From: a virus
Direction: 5' to 3' (one strand)
DNA length: 47,628 nt
Virus record (IMG/VR): IMGVR_UViG_3300033143_001222
Coordinates: 1-47,628 of that record
Below the pieces are notes generated by a model that was not told the DNA's origin, made no database searches, and saw only the letters and a list, made by a program, of their open reading frames with translations. Shown piece by piece: positions 14,657 through 24,252 of the stretch (its first letter is position 1; the number at the start of each line of letters is the position of its first letter). A program made the position numbers and the translations under genes.

Positions 14657-16282
14657 TTATCCTTCATGAGAGAGGCCTACTGCACCACCGTCATAGCTAT
14701 CTGTGCCGGTACGGGTTACGCGTACTTGTGTCAGCTCAGCGCTCAGTGATTTAATTCCCGACCCATTTATGACATCGGCCCCCGCCCTTATTCCTGAGTG
14801 CGTAGCAAGCCAAGTGTTGGTGGCTTCGTCCATAAGGGTAAATGTTACCGCCCAATCATAAACCTGCGCCGCACTTGACAACCTGACAATAATTCCGGCC
14901 GTGCTGCTTACGTTTCCAGTGCCTTCAAGGTTTGAGACTGACCGCGCTCCCGATGTTTCTATCCCGCCCACATCGCCTAACTGGATTAGAATATCGTCGG
15001 TTCCGTCTAAAGAACTGGCGTCACCCATAACGGTAAAGCGCTTTGTCCCAGCCGGAAGGCCGGTAAAGTCGAACGCGGTTCCGCTTGTTGTGGCTTGCTT
15101 CGTTTCTAATGTTATATGATCCAGCGCATCAGATTCAGCCTTTGAATAAACGTCAACCGCAGTCCTAACCTGTGCTGGTGTCATATCAACAGGAACGCCA
15201 GTGCCGGCGCCGGAAACCCTGCCCTTGATTGTGGCCTGTGCCATATCCGCAAGCTTGGCATTCGCTACCGAGCCGTCTGCGATGGCGGTCGTTTGAACAA
15301 CCTCAACCCATTCGCCACTTGTTAAGTCACCGATAATAGAATGCGTTTCCCACTGTGAAGTGATGACAACAGAAGCCGCGCCGTTTATGGTATCGGTTCC
15401 GCCACGATTGATTGTGATCGTGTTCGCGTCGCCTGTGTCTTTCACGAAGGCAAACTTCATATCTTCCGCATAAACAGATAACTCTGACAAGTTTATGACA
15501 ACATTGCCGCCAGACGTGTCGATCTTGAATAAGAATCCTTCTTCCGTCAGCAACGGAACAATGGGACTATCAGCAAAATCTTTGCCTTCAACATTATTAT
15601 AAAGACCTTCAAGTGCAGCGCTTGCAGCAGCCACAGCGCTTGCCGCGGCATTTGTTTCCGATGTTGCTGCGTTCGCTTCTGACGTTGACGCAGCACCCTC
15701 GCTAACAAGAGCAGCGGCAGCGCTCGCAGCAGCAGCGGTTGCCTCGGCCTGAGCGCTAGAGATAGCACTGGCTGTCGGGCCTTCAATAATGGCCGTCCCC
15801 GCGCTATCCCAAATACCAACAACAGTGTTGGCAGCAGGAGCGGGCAATGTAAAATCAGCGCCGGAGTCATCAGATATCGGAACCTTCAGAGATCTGTCAA
15901 TCTGCTCTTGTTGCTGTAAATCAATCATGCGCGAATAATCGAACGTGGCCTCAACCGTTTCAGGTTTATATTTAGCCTGGTTCTGGAGATCTGTTTCCTG
16001 GTCAATGTCCACAGCGCGGGAGAGGGTCAGCTTATCTCCGGTTGCCAGCTCAGTCCCCAATGTTGCCGGATATGTGATCGATCCCTTACCAGGGTAATCA
16101 GCAACAGAGATGCTGTAATTACCTGTCCCGGTACCTTCTGTTATTGTTGTTTCAGCGCCAAGGGCATCTGTGTGGATCACAGTTATATCGGTGGCTGCGT
16201 TGATTATGAAGTCAAACGAAAAAACTGTTGTTGAGTCGTTTCCGTTTTTAATCTCTTTGGGATCTGTGTCTGCAAGGGTCAT
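14657..16282 (-). CDS. Tail fibre protein with T7-type N-terminus
   Basis: A 541-aa protein. Residues 1-145 resemble the T7 gp17 N-terminal domain that anchors the fibre on the tail: FSFDFIINAATDITVI, a beta-rich middle, TLSRAVDIDQETDL, then YSRMIDLQQQEQIDRSLK. Residues about 160-225 are an alanine/serine coiled coil (AQAEATAAAASAAAA). The rest is beta-rich and ends in a jelly-roll-like receptor region. It probably decides host binding. No retroelement or template repeat was seen beside it. Confidence 0.8.
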   Translation of the reverse strand: MTLADTDPKEIKNGNDSTTVFSFDFIINAATDITVIHTDALGAETTITEGTGTGNYSISVADYPGKGSITYPATLGTELATGDKLTLSRAVDIDQETDLQNQAKYKPETVEATFDYSRMIDLQQQEQIDRSLKVPISDDSGADFTLPAPAANTVVGIWDSAGTAIIEGPTASAISSAQAEATAAAASAAAALVSEGAASTSEANAATSETNAAASAVAAASAALEGLYNNVEGKDFADSPIVPLLTEEGFLFKIDTSGGNVVINLSELSVYAEDMKFAFVKDTGDANTITINRGGTDTINGAASVVITSQWETHSIIGDLTSGEWVEVVQTTAIADGSVANAKLADMAQATIKGRVSGAGTGVPVDMTPAQVRTAVDVYSKAESDALDHITLETKQATTSGTAFDFTGLPAGTKRFTVMGDASSLDGTDDILIQLGDVGGIETSGARSVSNLEGTGNVSSTAGIIVRLSSAAQVYDWAVTFTLMDEATNTWLATHSGIRAGADVINGSGIKSLSAELTQVRVTRTGTDSYDGGAVGLSHEG

Positions 16283-16331
16283 TTGTCATCCTCATTGAAT
16301 ATTACATTTATAACATTTATTATTGCGGTTG

Positions 16332-19300
16332 TTAATCCTTATCTGGTCCTCGTAAAAATTCTACCATATCCGGCATGGTGCCATCATCTTTCCACTTCGC
16401 CAGAGAATCAAGCAATCTTTTGGGCTGCAAGACAGGAAAGCCAAAGGCATATCCGGCAGCAGACAGGGCTTTTATAGCAGCCTCTCTGCTCATTTCTCCC
16501 TCATCAACAGCCTGAGCAATCTCCCTCATCGCCTTGGCCATCTCTTTTGGAATGCTGTCAAGAGGTGTTGTGCTGTAACCAAAACCTTCAGCTATACCGG
16601 TGAGGTCACGCACAAACGCTACGGATGTTGCGCTATATAAAAATGATTTAATCATCAACCATCTAACATAATCTTCCTCATCATCCGGTTTTTCACCGCG
16701 CATCATAGCTTCTAAAGCTGTGGGCAGAATCAAAATAACAGCAGCTCTGGCAGCAAACCTACCAACATCGCGTGGCTTCTTAATTTTTGTGGTACCAAAG
16801 GCGCGGGCCTGGATGTTATAAAGCAAATTAAAGAACGAATAGAACATGGTGAAGGCATTCATTAATCCGCGTTGACGCTGGATCTGTGCCAGGTCTTTTG
16901 TCCCACCGGCCGTTTGTGTTTTGCGAACCATGCTATCAGCAGAATTAATAGCCTGCGTTTCGCTCTTGCCTTCTTTCAAAGCCTTGTCTTGTGCGGCAAT
17001 CCACGTAGGAATATCAACCATATAAAACTGTATATAAGCGATATGCAGCAAAGTTGAACGCTGGAATTTTTTCCAGATACCTCTTTTCCCGGACAACTGT
17101 TTCATGGCATGAGACAGATCACGATCGATGTTATCTATCCGGTGACGCATCTGACCAGAAACATCTATGACGTGTTCTACGATACCCTTCTGAGTAATTG
17201 CTTGCTTCATGCCCCACGCCAGAGCCAAGGCGCCTTTCTGCGGCTTGTATGATCCATCTTCCTGGCGAGATAAAGCATCTATTGACTGCGCCCAGCCAAG
17301 AGGCTGTGACATTCCTGTGGTGTAAGAGACACCCATGATCGCAATGGTTACGTTGGTACGCATTGCCTCAACAGCTTTATCCCAGAAATTGAGAACCTTG
17401 TCTGTCTGGCCATCAGCGGCAACGTCACCAATCCAGGCCTTCAGCTCACGATAATATGCCTCACCAAGTTTTTCAGTGATGGCTGTTGATAAAGTTTTTC
17501 TGGACAATAGCTTCCTGGTCAAGCGAACCGTTTCATAATGGGAAACATAATGAGCCATCCGGCGAACGTGATTAGGAACAGCAGCGATATCAAGCAACAC
17601 AGGAGCGGCAAAGTTTGTCCGGGCTTTTGTCATGCCAGAGAACACACCGGCCTTTGTCACTTGGCTCTGCATAGCTTCCAGGGCAGACTTGCCTTCCAGA
17701 TCTCGTGACATAGCGGAGCGACGCGGATCATACATCATCGGGAAGTATCTGCCGGTATAGTCACCATGCTTGGTTTCTATTTTTTTAGACTCAATCTTTT
17801 CAGGAGATACACCGTTTTCTCTGCGGTAGATATCTTGAACTTGAGGGTAGATATTATCGAACGCATCCCATACAGCCTGGATGAAATCCCACTCTTCTTT
17901 GGTGAGGGCTTCCAGAGCTTCCATTATTCCTTCTTCTGTCCATGCGGCACCTTCCTGTTCGGATCCACGTATCATCTTATCGAGATTCGATTCGTTCCCA
18001 ACATTCAGGGCCAGCATGAGCAGATTGCCCCTGTTCATCTCGCGGCCAAGAGAAGGTACAAATTTATCTCTGCCCAGATTTTTACGAACCTCTTTCGGCA
18101 AAGCTTGTAACTTCTCCATAAATACTTCATTGACTTTCCGGACAATATCATTCTTCTGATTTTCAGCATCAGCTACCGGCTGGAAAAAAGCCTGGTGCGC
18201 TGGGCCTGTGCCTTCACCATCCATAAACTCCAGCAAAAATTCTACCTTGCGGAGAGATGCGTCAAACGAATGAAAGCGCTCGGTTGCTTTGTCTTTGAAT
18301 GACGGATCTTGTCTTATGGCTTTGGCGGTTTCTACCGACTTGGTTGGAAGGTTATCAAGGCGAGCCATGATATCTTCTTCCATTTGTTTAATATCCACCA
18401 GCTCGCCATCGACCAAAGCTTTTTTCTTCAGCCTGCCCTGGGCTTCCAGGTTTCTAATGGAATCTGTCAACGTCCGGAACTCGTCAAGAGTTAAATCCCG
18501 GAAGTGCGTTTTCTCGTCAGCATCCAGGATCTCTTGAGGAACATTAAATATAGCACCCTCGTCTTCTGCCTGGCGCTCCATCCAATCATTGAAAGCAGCC
18601 TTCTCGATCATACGACGCTTTTTATCTGATAGGCGCGGGCCAAGTTGGTAGCTGCCCAATATCTCTTTAATGCGATCGATGTAATCTGCGTCAATTGTTT
18701 TGAACAGTTTTTTCTTCTTGTTAAATTTCCGCATATAGTTACGGGATTTATCCATCTCGGCACGAACTTTATAGGATTCCTTGGCCATAAAGTGATTCAT
18801 TGCCTGGCGGAATTTCGCACGCTGGGCTTCAAGCATGTTGCCGGCTTTAAATTCTTTTGCCGCCAGGCGAGCATAGCGCTTTTCAGCAGCCAGGAACTTG
18901 GTCGGTTTGATATTGTCAACCTTGTGTTTACCAATTTGCTCTTTAGCCCACTGACGAACAAAGGCTGATTTAAGCTTCTCCTGGCCTTCACGCAGGGCAT
19001 TCACTTCAGCAACCAGCACATCGCCGCGTTTGTCTCCGTGAATAGATTCTACCGCAGCAGCTTCAGCTTGATCTGGCAATTGCATATCACCATGCTTTGC
19101 CTTCATACGCGCATCGGCCTCAGATTCGATCACCTCCTTCATGGGTTGGACGTTCATTAATTCTATAAGCATATCTCTCGCGTTGCTATATCCGTATGTC
19201 ATAGCGACAACATCAGGATGGGCTTTGCCTTCCTTACTGGCTGTCGCATAAAGAACTTTGCCTTGGACTTTCGGCAGGCGCTTGGCTGTCTCATCGTTCT

Positions 19301-21470
19301 CCATGATAAGATCGATAGCTTTGCGATCCATCCGGTTTGGACGGCCTTCCAGGGATTCGCCGTTTGGATGCGTGCCATTAGCCAGGGCATACATGAGCTT
19401 ATATTCTTTGCGCTCGTGCGTTTCTTCTGCAACTTCTGACTTTATTTTTTCAAGCTCATCCGTCCACCACTGAAGACGCTCACGCTCAACCTCGTTAAGA
19501 TGTTTTTTAAGCTGTCTGGTTTTACCTTCTTCGACAGACCGGGCTACATCTCTCTGGTAATTTTTGAACTGCTTTGGCGTCATGCCGATTTCTTCAGCAG
19601 ATCCAAACATGGCTTTCATATCATACTGAGAAGAGGCCATCTCGATTTCTTCATCCGTCGCCAATAAGCGATCCATCACATCACGCACGTCAGGAGTAAA
19701 CTGGACAAGGCCGGTGGCTTTCTTGTAAATCGACACCAGCCATGCCCGGAAACGATTAAACGCGTCCTGTAGGGCAATGCTGGGTGCCTGACCTGTACGA
19801 AAGTAATCTTCGACGCCACGCGCCCATTGTTCGTGCATCGCTATAGAGAGGTATCCCTGAGCGTCCTGACTACGATCCAGATCACCGGTTATCACAAATT
19901 CTTTTATCTGCTTGTCAGACATAGCCGCAAGAACGGTGACAGCCTCGGTGTCATTTGCCTTGCTCGCTTGGTCAATGGCTTCTTGTTTTAATGCGCCGGC
20001 ATTCTTGCCCCACCATTTAGTGATGACGTTCCAATCGTCAACCAACTGCTCATTAGTGGTGCCATACGCCTGTTGGTCCTGACGTAATTGCTCCAGGAAC
20101 AAGTGACCACTTTCATGCAGGAAACTGGATCTGTCAGAACCAAGGCCAAGATTAATGTTTACACCTGTAGGACCGAATTGAATCGAGGCGCGTTTGTCTT
20201 GGCGCATGATGCGTGGGTCGCTGGGATCAAAGGTGCCGACGTTCTCCACAGATTTAATATTGGTGCGACCAGAGTGGAATACGTGAACGTGAGCTGTGCC
20301 TGGTTCTATGTTCATAGTAGAAAACTGATTGTCTGCATTTTTCAAAATGATACCATCGTAACCCATTTCCTCTATCACCTGAGACAGAAGATCGCTACCT
20401 ATAAACTCGCCGCCTTCATCGCTTTCAGCGTACATAAAATCCTCTGACTCGCGCATCAACTTATCTACATCAGAAGACCTTGCTTCACCACCAAGCTCAA
20501 AAACCTGTCCCGCCAACTCGCCAGCTTCTATACCGTTTTTCATAGCAACTTGCTGGATAGCCTCGATAAGAATGTTTGGCGTTTCAGCCTCTATATCCCA
20601 CCGAGCTTCACTGATCTGATCGTCGTACACATCAGCATTATTAAGAACCTCTTCAACCGTGATACCCTCGTTATCAGCCACCTGTTCCACAGCTTCGTTG
20701 GTAATCTCTTCATTATCAACAAGCTCTATCCATTGACTATCCTCGCCAACAACAAATGGCTTTTCCATCTTGACATACAGATCCAAAGTTTGGTCTTGTC
20801 CTCCAGACAGCTCTTGGCGAGCTATGGTTTTGGCCGCTAGATCAGCGGCGTCGTGGTCATCCATCTTAGAGATGTGATCGCTTATAAAAGCGAGATCCCC
20901 CAGAGATCTGTGCAGAGATTCTAAAACTTCTTTACGGCCCTTCTCTTCAAATTGACCTTCGATATCCTGAGATAGTCTTTCAGTTCTTTGCTCTATCCTG
21001 TTCGTGAGATCCGGGCCTTCACCAGCATAATTATCATGTGCATCCTGCTCAGAACTGGTAAAATAATTCATTGCGCCGAAATGACTTTCCACATTAGCTT
21101 TGGTAGCATCAAACGCCTCAAACTCATGCGTGGTGCCGTGAAAGACCTTAACCACAACCGGACCTTCACCGGTGAAATCATAATCATTAATCTCGTGCGG
21201 ATTTATAACGCGAACGTCTTCACCACCAGCCCAAGCCTTAAACTCTGGCGTCGCCGTAGGATCCTGAAACCCCTGAAACAATTCCCTAGTCCCCATGCGC
21301 TCAGGCGCCGGCACCGCAGGAACATCAAAACCCTGCTCTGTCAACTGGCCCCGTAAACTTTCCAGATCCTCACCCAGACCGGCCCGGTATTTATCCAGGC
21401 CCAGATCGGTTATTTCCGTAGCAGTTTCACTATCTACTTTGAGGCTTTTCAGGCAATCAGCTAATGACAT
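16332..21470 (-). CDS. Giant ejection protein with ART-like and metallopeptidase domains
   Basis: A 1712-aa protein, the largest gene. Residues about 105-425 look like a polyvalent-protein ADP-ribosyltransferase domain: VKVFHGTTHEFEAFD (H111), NYFTSS, GYDGIILKN, IKSVENVGTFDPSDP. The glutamate that usually precedes the last strand is not evident (TAHVHVF). Residues 445-590 look like a MPTase-PolyVal metallopeptidase: LHESGHLFLEQL (H452, E453, H456) with a later MHEQWARGVEDYF and RFRAWLVSIYKKATG. The rest is mostly helical, with hydrophobic segments near the C-terminus. It is probably packed in the virion core and injected with DNA. It may modify host proteins early, but activity is untested. 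Confidence 0.8.
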   Translation of the reverse strand: MSLADCLKSLKVDSETATEITDLGLDKYRAGLGEDLESLRGQLTEQGFDVPAVPAPERMGTRELFQGFQDPTATPEFKAWAGGEDVRVINPHEINDYDFTGEGPVVVKVFHGTTHEFEAFDATKANVESHFGAMNYFTSSEQDAHDNYAGEGPDLTNRIEQRTERLSQDIEGQFEEKGRKEVLESLHRSLGDLAFISDHISKMDDHDAADLAAKTIARQELSGGQDQTLDLYVKMEKPFVVGEDSQWIELVDNEEITNEAVEQVADNEGITVEEVLNNADVYDDQISEARWDIEAETPNILIEAIQQVAMKNGIEAGELAGQVFELGGEARSSDVDKLMRESEDFMYAESDEGGEFIGSDLLSQVIEEMGYDGIILKNADNQFSTMNIEPGTAHVHVFHSGRTNIKSVENVGTFDPSDPRIMRQDKRASIQFGPTGVNINLGLGSDRSSFLHESGHLFLEQLRQDQQAYGTTNEQLVDDWNVITKWWGKNAGALKQEAIDQASKANDTEAVTVLAAMSDKQIKEFVITGDLDRSQDAQGYLSIAMHEQWARGVEDYFRTGQAPSIALQDAFNRFRAWLVSIYKKATGLVQFTPDVRDVMDRLLATDEEIEMASSQYDMKAMFGSAEEIGMTPKQFKNYQRDVARSVEEGKTRQLKKHLNEVERERLQWWTDELEKIKSEVAEETHERKEYKLMYALANGTHPNGESLEGRPNRMDRKAIDLIMENDETAKRLPKVQGKVLYATASKEGKAHPDVVAMTYGYSNARDMLIELMNVQPMKEVIESEADARMKAKHGDMQLPDQAEAAAVESIHGDKRGDVLVAEVNALREGQEKLKSAFVRQWAKEQIGKHKVDNIKPTKFLAAEKRYARLAAKEFKAGNMLEAQRAKFRQAMNHFMAKESYKVRAEMDKSRNYMRKFNKKKKLFKTIDADYIDRIKEILGSYQLGPRLSDKKRRMIEKAAFNDWMERQAEDEGAIFNVPQEILDADEKTHFRDLTLDEFRTLTDSIRNLEAQGRLKKKALVDGELVDIKQMEEDIMARLDNLPTKSVETAKAIRQDPSFKDKATERFHSFDASLRKVEFLLEFMDGEGTGPAHQAFFQPVADAENQKNDIVRKVNEVFMEKLQALPKEVRKNLGRDKFVPSLGREMNRGNLLMLALNVGNESNLDKMIRGSEQEGAAWTEEGIMEALEALTKEEWDFIQAVWDAFDNIYPQVQDIYRRENGVSPEKIESKKIETKHGDYTGRYFPMMYDPRRSAMSRDLEGKSALEAMQSQVTKAGVFSGMTKARTNFAAPVLLDIAAVPNHVRRMAHYVSHYETVRLTRKLLSRKTLSTAITEKLGEAYYRELKAWIGDVAADGQTDKVLNFWDKAVEAMRTNVTIAIMGVSYTTGMSQPLGWAQSIDALSRQEDGSYKPQKGALALAWGMKQAITQKGIVEHVIDVSGQMRHRIDNIDRDLSHAMKQLSGKRGIWKKFQRSTLLHIAYIQFYMVDIPTWIAAQDKALKEGKSETQAINSADSMVRKTQTAGGTKDLAQIQRQRGLMNAFTMFYSFFNLLYNIQARAFGTTKIKKPRDVGRFAARAAVILILPTALEAMMRGEKPDDEEDYVRWLMIKSFLYSATSVAFVRDLTGIAEGFGYSTTPLDSIPKEMAKAMREIAQAVDEGEMSREAAIKALSAAGYAFGFPVLQPKRLLDSLAKWKDDGTMPDMVEFLRGPDKD

Positions 21471-21769
21471 TTGGTTATCTCTTCCATGAATTTCATCATT
21501 GTTTCCAGTATGATCTTATCATCTTCCAATATACGCTGTCTATGGTCGACAGCCATGCCCATGGCACCGGCCGGATCGGTTGCAACAGCAAGCCCAGCAG
21601 CAGCGCCACCAGCCCAGAAGGCAAACATTGACCTAACGCCCGCCTGCTCTATGACAGGGATGCCACCCGCGCCACCAGACCAGAAGGCAAGCATTGACTT
21701 AGCCCCAGCTTGGACGGCGACCGCTGCGCTTCCGGCTCCACCAATCCAATAAGCTAAAAGGCTACGCAT
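21461..21769 (-). CDS. Small virion-region protein with three tandem glycine-rich repeats
   Basis: A 102-aa protein. Residues 1-60 hold three copies of a module of about 21 residues: MRSLLAYWIGGAG, KSMLAFWSGGAGG and RSMFAFWAGGAAA. Each is an aromatic, hydrophobic stretch followed by glycine. The rest is a charged helix. Many phages encode a single such module as a short protein; here it is triplicated. The gene overlaps the giant ejection gene by 10 bases, so it may help pack or insert that protein. Confidence 0.65.
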   Translation of the reverse strand: MRSLLAYWIGGAGSAAVAVQAGAKSMLAFWSGGAGGIPVIEQAGVRSMFAFWAGGAAAGLAVATDPAGAMGMAVDHRQRILEDDKIILETMMKFMEEITKCH

Positions 21770-24243
21770 TATGTAGGATCATTCCCTGTTATTGGGTCAG
21801 CCGCCGCGTCAGTCGTCACAGTTGCCGTCCATGCGCTTGTTGCATCATCCTCTTTAGTAACCGTCAAAGTTGTTCCAGAAAGCGACCACTTGTTTCTCAA
21901 GAAGCGTAAAGCGTTAAGAGGCGACCTGGAGTTTGTATCTGATACAGCACTCAGGTCACGGTTTAACAAAGCGTCAGCGTTTTCTATCGCTGTTGGCGAG
22001 GCAGAAATCATATCGGTATTGGTCGTTGTTACATCAACTAAATCAACATTTACCACAGCTCCTGAAAGCGTAGTTATTGCTCCAGCCGAAACTATATCAG
22101 TCGCGGCATGAGTAGAGAACCCTGTGGCCGTGATCCAGTTGCCTTGGTTGGTTTGCAGTTCGTTTGTGTCCCCGACAATAGCCGCAAGCTGAGTAGAGTT
22201 TGCGTCCATTTCCTCGCGGATTTCAACAACGGTAGGGGCGGAGCCACCCGCTCCTGTGGTCCAAGCTGCATCACCTCTATCACGAATAGCTTCTAGGCTA
22301 TCTGTTGACGTATTGAATGTAGCGCCTTCTACACCATCAAAACGGGCCGGAAGTGTTGTGCTTGTATCTACTAAGATAGCCGCTACATCAGCCGCTAATA
22401 TAGCGCCATCAACATTCACCGTTGGCGAACCTGTTAGGTTATTTACCAGAGCCTTATAAGTCCCGCGAATTTCAACTTGTGCATCAGCGCCGTTAAGAGT
22501 GACTGTTCCTAATTCGCCTGAAACAGTAACTACGTCACCAGCCGCTAGGTTGTTAATTGTTATACCTCCCGACCAGCGCCTAAACGATACTGTTGATGCG
22601 CCTATAGCGGCCCCCATGTCTAATGTTGGCGCTCCGTCTCCGGCTACTCCTGATTGACAATTCACAATAGAATAATCCCCTGCGTCTGTTAAGGTTACTG
22701 TGTCCTCCATAGTACAGTCAAAAAGGTGGGCGTTCTGTATAGAAATAGCTCCAACAAAAGCATCGTGGAAATCAGCATCCGTTGCCGATGTGGATATTCC
22801 TGAAACTTCACCATCAAAAATATGTGTCTCGTTTATACTTTGACCGCCAAGCTCTAAAGTGCCGCCGTGGTTATAGATAATAAGCCCATCATGCGCGTCT
22901 GCCATAACATAGGTAGACCCTGGTATATTAGTGATAGCTTTATATCCTGTACTAACCAGAAGGGTTTGAACAGCGGCTTCTGTTGAGACAGGATTGCCAG
23001 CCGTGCCGTCAACACCAACAATAGTTCCTGTGTTTGACGCTGCGCTATTGTACCAGATAGAAGCCCGATCATAGCCCTCTGTTCCTTGTGAAAAAGCTGT
23101 GTAGATTTGGTCTATCGCCAATGTTGCAGATGTAAGGCCGGACGCTGCGAGAAATCTTACCCGTATCTTACCCTTATTAGCTCCAGTGCCGACCATATTA
23201 ACAAATAAATCATAGTTATTAACATCATTGGTAGCTGAACCCTTACCAGCCATTATACCTATTTGTTTCCATGATGTAGAAACCCAATCGTACCCAAAAA
23301 CATTTAAGCTATCGTTGGCGCTACTTAAGTAGCCCGTAACAGTAACAGACGAAGGAGTACCAGCACCGACAGTAAACTCGTAATAAAGCTCCATAGCGCC
23401 GCCATCGTCTGTATGTTCGTGGCGTGTTCCATCAAGAGCCTCAGTAGAAGCGTATGTGTTGGCTGACTGTACCCCCGTAGTAAGCGAGTATGAGACTGCT
23501 GGCGTGTTAATCGCGCTGCCAACATTCGTAATAGCGGATAGTTGTGCTTGACTAGATGGGAAGGTGTCGCCTGTTAGTCCGGTTGTGTCATATTGTTTTT
23601 CAATATTAGATAGTGCCGTTGAATTTAAGATGTTCGTTCCGGCTGTTAAGATGCGAGTTCCGACTGACCAAACATCAGCAGCCGCATGAGTAGAGAACCC
23701 TGTCGCTGTAGCCCAAGCCCCTTGATTGGTCTGTAATTCATCTGTATCAACTAAAATCGTATCAACAATTCCGTCAATGGTGGCGAGCGTGGCGGGTAAT
23801 GTGGTGCCTGTGTCGACCAGAATAGCGTCTACATTGGTATCGAGCGTTGTGATAGTCGCCGGAATAGTCGTTCCGGTGTCTACTAAAATAGCGTCTACAT
23901 TTGTGTCAATTATATCCTGTTTCGCCTCTGTAGCTAGGTCATCAATATCATTGGTGGTTGTTGGTATATCGATAAACACGCTTTTCCATTCGGTTCCTGC
24001 AGCGTCCTTACAGTGAATAGCAACATTATTGGCATCCATCTCTGTTGCAGACAACGAGAGCTTAACAGCTTCCCCCCCCGCTGGTGTAACTGTCGGAAGT
24101 GTCGCTAGATTGGCAAAGGAACCGCCGTCTTTGGAAACCTTGAAGTCACCGGCCGCAATAGTTGGCGCGGCTTTAAAGATATCGTCATCAGCTACGGAAG
24201 GTAGCCCAATATATTTTATAAATGCTTCGTTCTTTTTAGGCAT
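21769..24243 (-). CDS. Repeat-containing tail appendage or fibre protein
   Basis: An 824-aa beta-rich protein low in lysine and arginine. Residues 1-100 form a separate domain (FIKYIGLPSVADD, SLSATEMDANNVAI). Residues 115-168 contain two near-identical 22-residue repeats starting NVDAILVDTGTT and a third degenerate one. The later segment ELQTNQG-x-W-x-TATGFSTHAA occurs both near residue 170 and near 715. The central part (VEGDAPTLDMG-like, GGITINNLAAGDVVTVSGELG) suggests a beta-helix. The C-terminus ends DPITGNDPT. It is likely an external tail structure; the receptor is unknown. Confidence 0.7.
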   Translation of the reverse strand: MPKKNEAFIKYIGLPSVADDDIFKAAPTIAAGDFKVSKDGGSFANLATLPTVTPAGGEAVKLSLSATEMDANNVAIHCKDAAGTEWKSVFIDIPTTTNDIDDLATEAKQDIIDTNVDAILVDTGTTIPATITTLDTNVDAILVDTGTTLPATLATIDGIVDTILVDTDELQTNQGAWATATGFSTHAAADVWSVGTRILTAGTNILNSTALSNIEKQYDTTGLTGDTFPSSQAQLSAITNVGSAINTPAVSYSLTTGVQSANTYASTEALDGTRHEHTDDGGAMELYYEFTVGAGTPSSVTVTGYLSSANDSLNVFGYDWVSTSWKQIGIMAGKGSATNDVNNYDLFVNMVGTGANKGKIRVRFLAASGLTSATLAIDQIYTAFSQGTEGYDRASIWYNSAASNTGTIVGVDGTAGNPVSTEAAVQTLLVSTGYKAITNIPGSTYVMADAHDGLIIYNHGGTLELGGQSINETHIFDGEVSGISTSATDADFHDAFVGAISIQNAHLFDCTMEDTVTLTDAGDYSIVNCQSGVAGDGAPTLDMGAAIGASTVSFRRWSGGITINNLAAGDVVTVSGELGTVTLNGADAQVEIRGTYKALVNNLTGSPTVNVDGAILAADVAAILVDTSTTLPARFDGVEGATFNTSTDSLEAIRDRGDAAWTTGAGGSAPTVVEIREEMDANSTQLAAIVGDTNELQTNQGNWITATGFSTHAATDIVSAGAITTLSGAVVNVDLVDVTTTNTDMISASPTAIENADALLNRDLSAVSDTNSRSPLNALRFLRNKWSLSGTTLTVTKEDDATSAWTATVTTDAAADPITGNDPT

Positions 24244-24252
24244 TATTCTTCC

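Noticed and set aside
14657-16282. Diversity-generating retroelement at the tail fibre, as in BPP-1
   Set aside because: No reverse transcriptase frame and no variable/template repeat pair was seen near the fibre gene.
20088-20447. Antisense frames inside the giant ejection gene (also 18645-18968, 17766-18110)
   Set aside because: They lack ribosome sites, have no recognisable motifs and mirror the codon pattern of the real gene on the other strand.
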